Assembly (NCBI RefSeq): GCF_024345995.1
Contig: NZ_JAGQCE010000002.1
Coordinates: forward strand, 343,124-407,123
DNA from: Synechococcus sp. Cruz-7E5
Lineage (GTDB): Bacteria; Cyanobacteriota; Cyanobacteriia; PCC-6307; Cyanobiaceae
Length of the DNA stretch: 64,000 nucleotides
Direction of reading: 5' to 3'
The notes under the pieces were generated by a model. The model worked only from the letters and a program-made list of their open reading frames with translations, searched no databases and was not told the DNA's origin. Of the stretch, positions 62,514 to 64,000 are shown one piece after another (the first letter of the stretch is position 1; each line of letters opens with the position of its first letter). A program made the position numbers and the translations under genes.

Positions 62514-63176
62514 ATGCCCATGGGCGTCTGGGTTCTGCTGGTGCTGCTGCTGGTGGCGGCGTGGGGCCTGCGCCAGCTGCAGAAGCAACGCCAGCGGTCG
62601 GGGGCGAATCTGCCCCAGGAGTCCTTGGAGCGCACCCTCTTCGATCTGCGCACCGGCGACATCGTGCAGGCCGACGGCCGCGACTGGATGGTGGAAGACC
62701 GTCTGCTCTACGACGAGGATGGTTTTCAGTGGCTGGAGTATCTCCTGCGCGACGGCAGCGAGGGTCGCTGGCTCAGCGTCTGCGAAGACGACTGGCTGGA
62801 GGTGAGCTGGCTGGAGCGGGGGCCGGCTGAGCTGGCTCTGGAGCTGGATCGTCAGCCCCTGCCCTTCCCCGCGCAGATCACATGGGAGGGAGTGACCTAC
62901 CAGCTCAAGGAGCAGGGCCACGCTGCGGTGAGCTCCAGTTCCCGGACGATGAACCGGAGGCTGAGCGGCTGCCGTTACGGCGATTACGAGGCCCCTGATG
63001 GCCTGGTGTTGTCCCTCGAGCGCTGGGACGGGGGCAGCCCCGGCACCCGCCCACCGGCCCCTGGCTCCGATCCCGGTCCGGCCGAGGCGGAGGTGACCCT
63101 CGGCCGCCTGCTCGATCCCGCCTCGCTGGTGCTGCTGCCGGGGGATGGGCGCTCGGTGTACCGGCTCAGCACCTAG
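62514..63176 (+). CDS. DUF4178 domain protein
   Basis: 220 aa with an N-terminal TM (GVWVLLVLLLVAAWGL) and a DUF4178 beta domain: LRTGDIVQADGRDWMVEDRL, YDEDGFQWLEYLLRDG, WLSVCEDDWLEVS, then YGDYEAPDGLVLSLERWDGG. DUF4178 proteins recur with DUF350 and membrane aminopropyltransferases. The operon ends here, before mobile-element debris. Confidence 0.87.
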   Translation: MPMGVWVLLVLLLVAAWGLRQLQKQRQRSGANLPQESLERTLFDLRTGDIVQADGRDWMVEDRLLYDEDGFQWLEYLLRDGSEGRWLSVCEDDWLEVSWLERGPAELALELDRQPLPFPAQITWEGVTYQLKEQGHAAVSSSSRTMNRRLSGCRYGDYEAPDGLVLSLERWDGGSPGTRPPAPGSDPGPAEAEVTLGRLLDPASLVLLPGDGRSVYRLST

Positions 63177-63233
63177 TGCCCAGTCCCATGAGTAACCAAA
63201 AGAAACTGGAGTGTCTCTGCAGGGAGTCTTTCA

Positions 63234-63745
63234 ATGGCCCTCGGTCGCTTTATGCCTCTGTTGGGGCTCTCGGCGGACGAGATTCAGCAACTCCAGAGCA
63301 TCGCTCAATCCCTCGCCATTCCCTATTCGATCGTCCAGCGGACTCTGATCATACTGGCCTGCGGCGACGGTGATGCCAACACTTTCATTTCCCAGCGGAT
63401 GGGTCTCACCGGCATGACAATTGGGAAGTGGCGCAAGCGCTATCGGCAGATTGACATCGAGGGACAACATGTCGAACTCCGGTCCGGCCGACCCTGCACC
63501 TACCAAGATGAGAAGGCTTCTGAGATGATCAACCGGCGCTGCAGAGCATGCCAAGGATGACATTATTCAATGGATGTTCGGTTCGTTGGCGGCCGCCACG
63601 GCAATCTCCAAAAGCATGCTGGCTGGCAATCTTCTCTCTGCAGCCACATCGGAATATGACCTTCGATCTCTCCACTGACCCATTCTTTGTTGAGATGGTT
63701 CGTTAAATCGTCAAACTATACCTTAAAGGCACCTCAAAAAATCCT
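63234..63745 (+). pseudogene. IS630-family transposase, frameshifted and truncated
   Basis: The first 327 bases (63234-63560) encode the N-terminal HTH part (LSADEIQQLQSIAQSLAIPY, MTIGKWRKRYRQIDIEG, LRSGRPCTYQDEKASEM). The reading then shifts near 63532 and again near 63552. LAAATAISKS appears in the third frame. LQPHRNMTFDLSTDPFFVEM is back in the second, followed by a stop and LYLKG. The DDE catalytic domain is missing. At least three frame changes make it non-functional. Confidence 0.8.
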
Positions 63746-63783
63746 CGCCACAACCTGAAAGCTTGTTAGATATTACATAGAAT

Positions 63784-63809
63784 CCATTCAGCTCAGTACA
63801 GCTGAATGG
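63784..63809. repeat. Perfect 10-bp inverted repeat at the IS630/IS5 junction
   Basis: CCATTCAGCT at 63784-63793 is matched by AGCTGAATGG at 63800-63809 around CAGTAC. It covers the ATG of the IS5-like fragment and could be an IS-end remnant or a transcript hairpin. Confidence 0.6.
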
Positions 63810-63934
63810 GACAACGTAGATTCTGGGATGAGGAGAAGTGCATCCACAGGCTTCAGCAGAAGAAGCCCACGTTGGGACTCCTGAAAAAGCAGACTGCAGG
63901 CTCGATGCGAATGCTGCCAGCTAGAGGCGCGTAG
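63806..63934 (+). pseudogene. N-terminal fragment of an IS5-type transposase
   Basis: The frame opens MGQRRFWDEEKCIHRLQQKK and stops after 42 residues at TAG 63932-63934. The opening matches the start of cyanobacterial IS5-type transposases (M-G-x-x-x-F-W-D-E-E-x-R-x-x-x-L-x-x-K-K-P). The rest is diverged or lost. It follows the IS630 relic and suggests insertion of one element into another. The remaining ~65 bases of the window show nothing I can name. Confidence 0.5.
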
Positions 63935-64000
63935 GCTGCTCGCACACACATTTATACAGCGACCAGTGAATCAGCCATTTCAAGCTGCCAAATGTTCCTG

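Noticed and set aside
1..64000. tRNA, rRNA, tmRNA or CRISPR elements
   Set aside because: Intergenic spaces are short, and I saw no cloverleaf, rRNA block or regularly spaced repeats; a covariance-model scan would be decisive.
1..64000. GCGATCGC (HIP1-like) octamers as a special feature
   Set aside because: A few occurrences are present, all inside genes; not enriched enough by eye to claim.

Overview
The window reads as a high-GC chromosome segment of a picocyanobacterium of the Cyanobium / marine-freshwater Synechococcus type (alpha-cyanobacteria). The evidence is genes for AcsF (chlorophyll synthesis), Psb30/Ycf12 (photosystem II), Ycf20, UPF0182, DUF2996, DUF3685 and DUF3727 proteins, a class II Calvin-cycle aldolase, a proteobacterial-type (class I) phosphoribulokinase and a plant-type glycerate kinase. 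About 60 protein genes are supported. No tRNA, rRNA or CRISPR array was seen. Coding density is very high, and many neighbours share ATGA/GTGA stop-start overlaps.

Layout. 0-11 kb: a DEAD-box helicase, a decayed VapBC-type toxin-antitoxin relic, then a long minus-strand run (fmt, the TldE/TldD pair, acsF, DUF2996, a LapA-like membrane protein, ubiX, and an RNase II-family protein whose active-site motifs look destroyed). 11-19 kb: two half-size UPF0016/GDT1 cation exchangers with a YkgJ-like protein, psb30, recJ (with a suspicious frame break at its start), a CbbY phosphatase-Ycf20-glycerate kinase operon, rpmF and an ftsH. 19-31 kb: a cupin gene with a broken 3' end, a MoaD/ThiS protein, thrC, UPF0182, fba, a Gfo/Idh oxidoreductase, accD, pilD and prk. 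31-38 kb: one long minus-strand run, leuB-lpxD-proB-yqeG-DUF3727-ruvX-GNAT-like, then an F420-ligase-like protein. 38-41.6 kb: phoH followed by two unrecognised overlapping genes and a methyltransferase fragment; this looks like a small accessory patch. 41.6-53 kb: fumC, a thioredoxin-fold protein without cysteines, DUF3685, a Fur-family regulator, hisA, COQ4-like, CSP41-like SDR, pgsA, a CBS protein, pdeM, a GST and an unusual fusion of a degenerate sigma-54-activator AAA+ domain to a NapH-like membrane polyferredoxin.

53-63.2 kb is the most system-like part. A PspA/IM30-like protein overlaps a membrane-anchored phosphate-binding-type protein. About 2.7 kb further on, a DUF350 membrane protein sits head-to-head with a four-gene plus-strand operon: a two-TM beta-rich protein, a small membrane peptide, a seven-TM-type aminopropyltransferase (spermidine synthase-like) and a DUF4178 protein. 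DUF350 and PspA-like proteins also co-occur in the E. coli yjf operon, next to a glutathionylspermidine synthase-like enzyme. The whole may therefore be a polyamine-linked envelope-stress system. An Lhr-type helicase lies inside this block, and its usual partner PdeM lies 6.6 kb upstream.

The last ~800 bases hold nested, decayed transposase fragments (IS630-type, then IS5-type).
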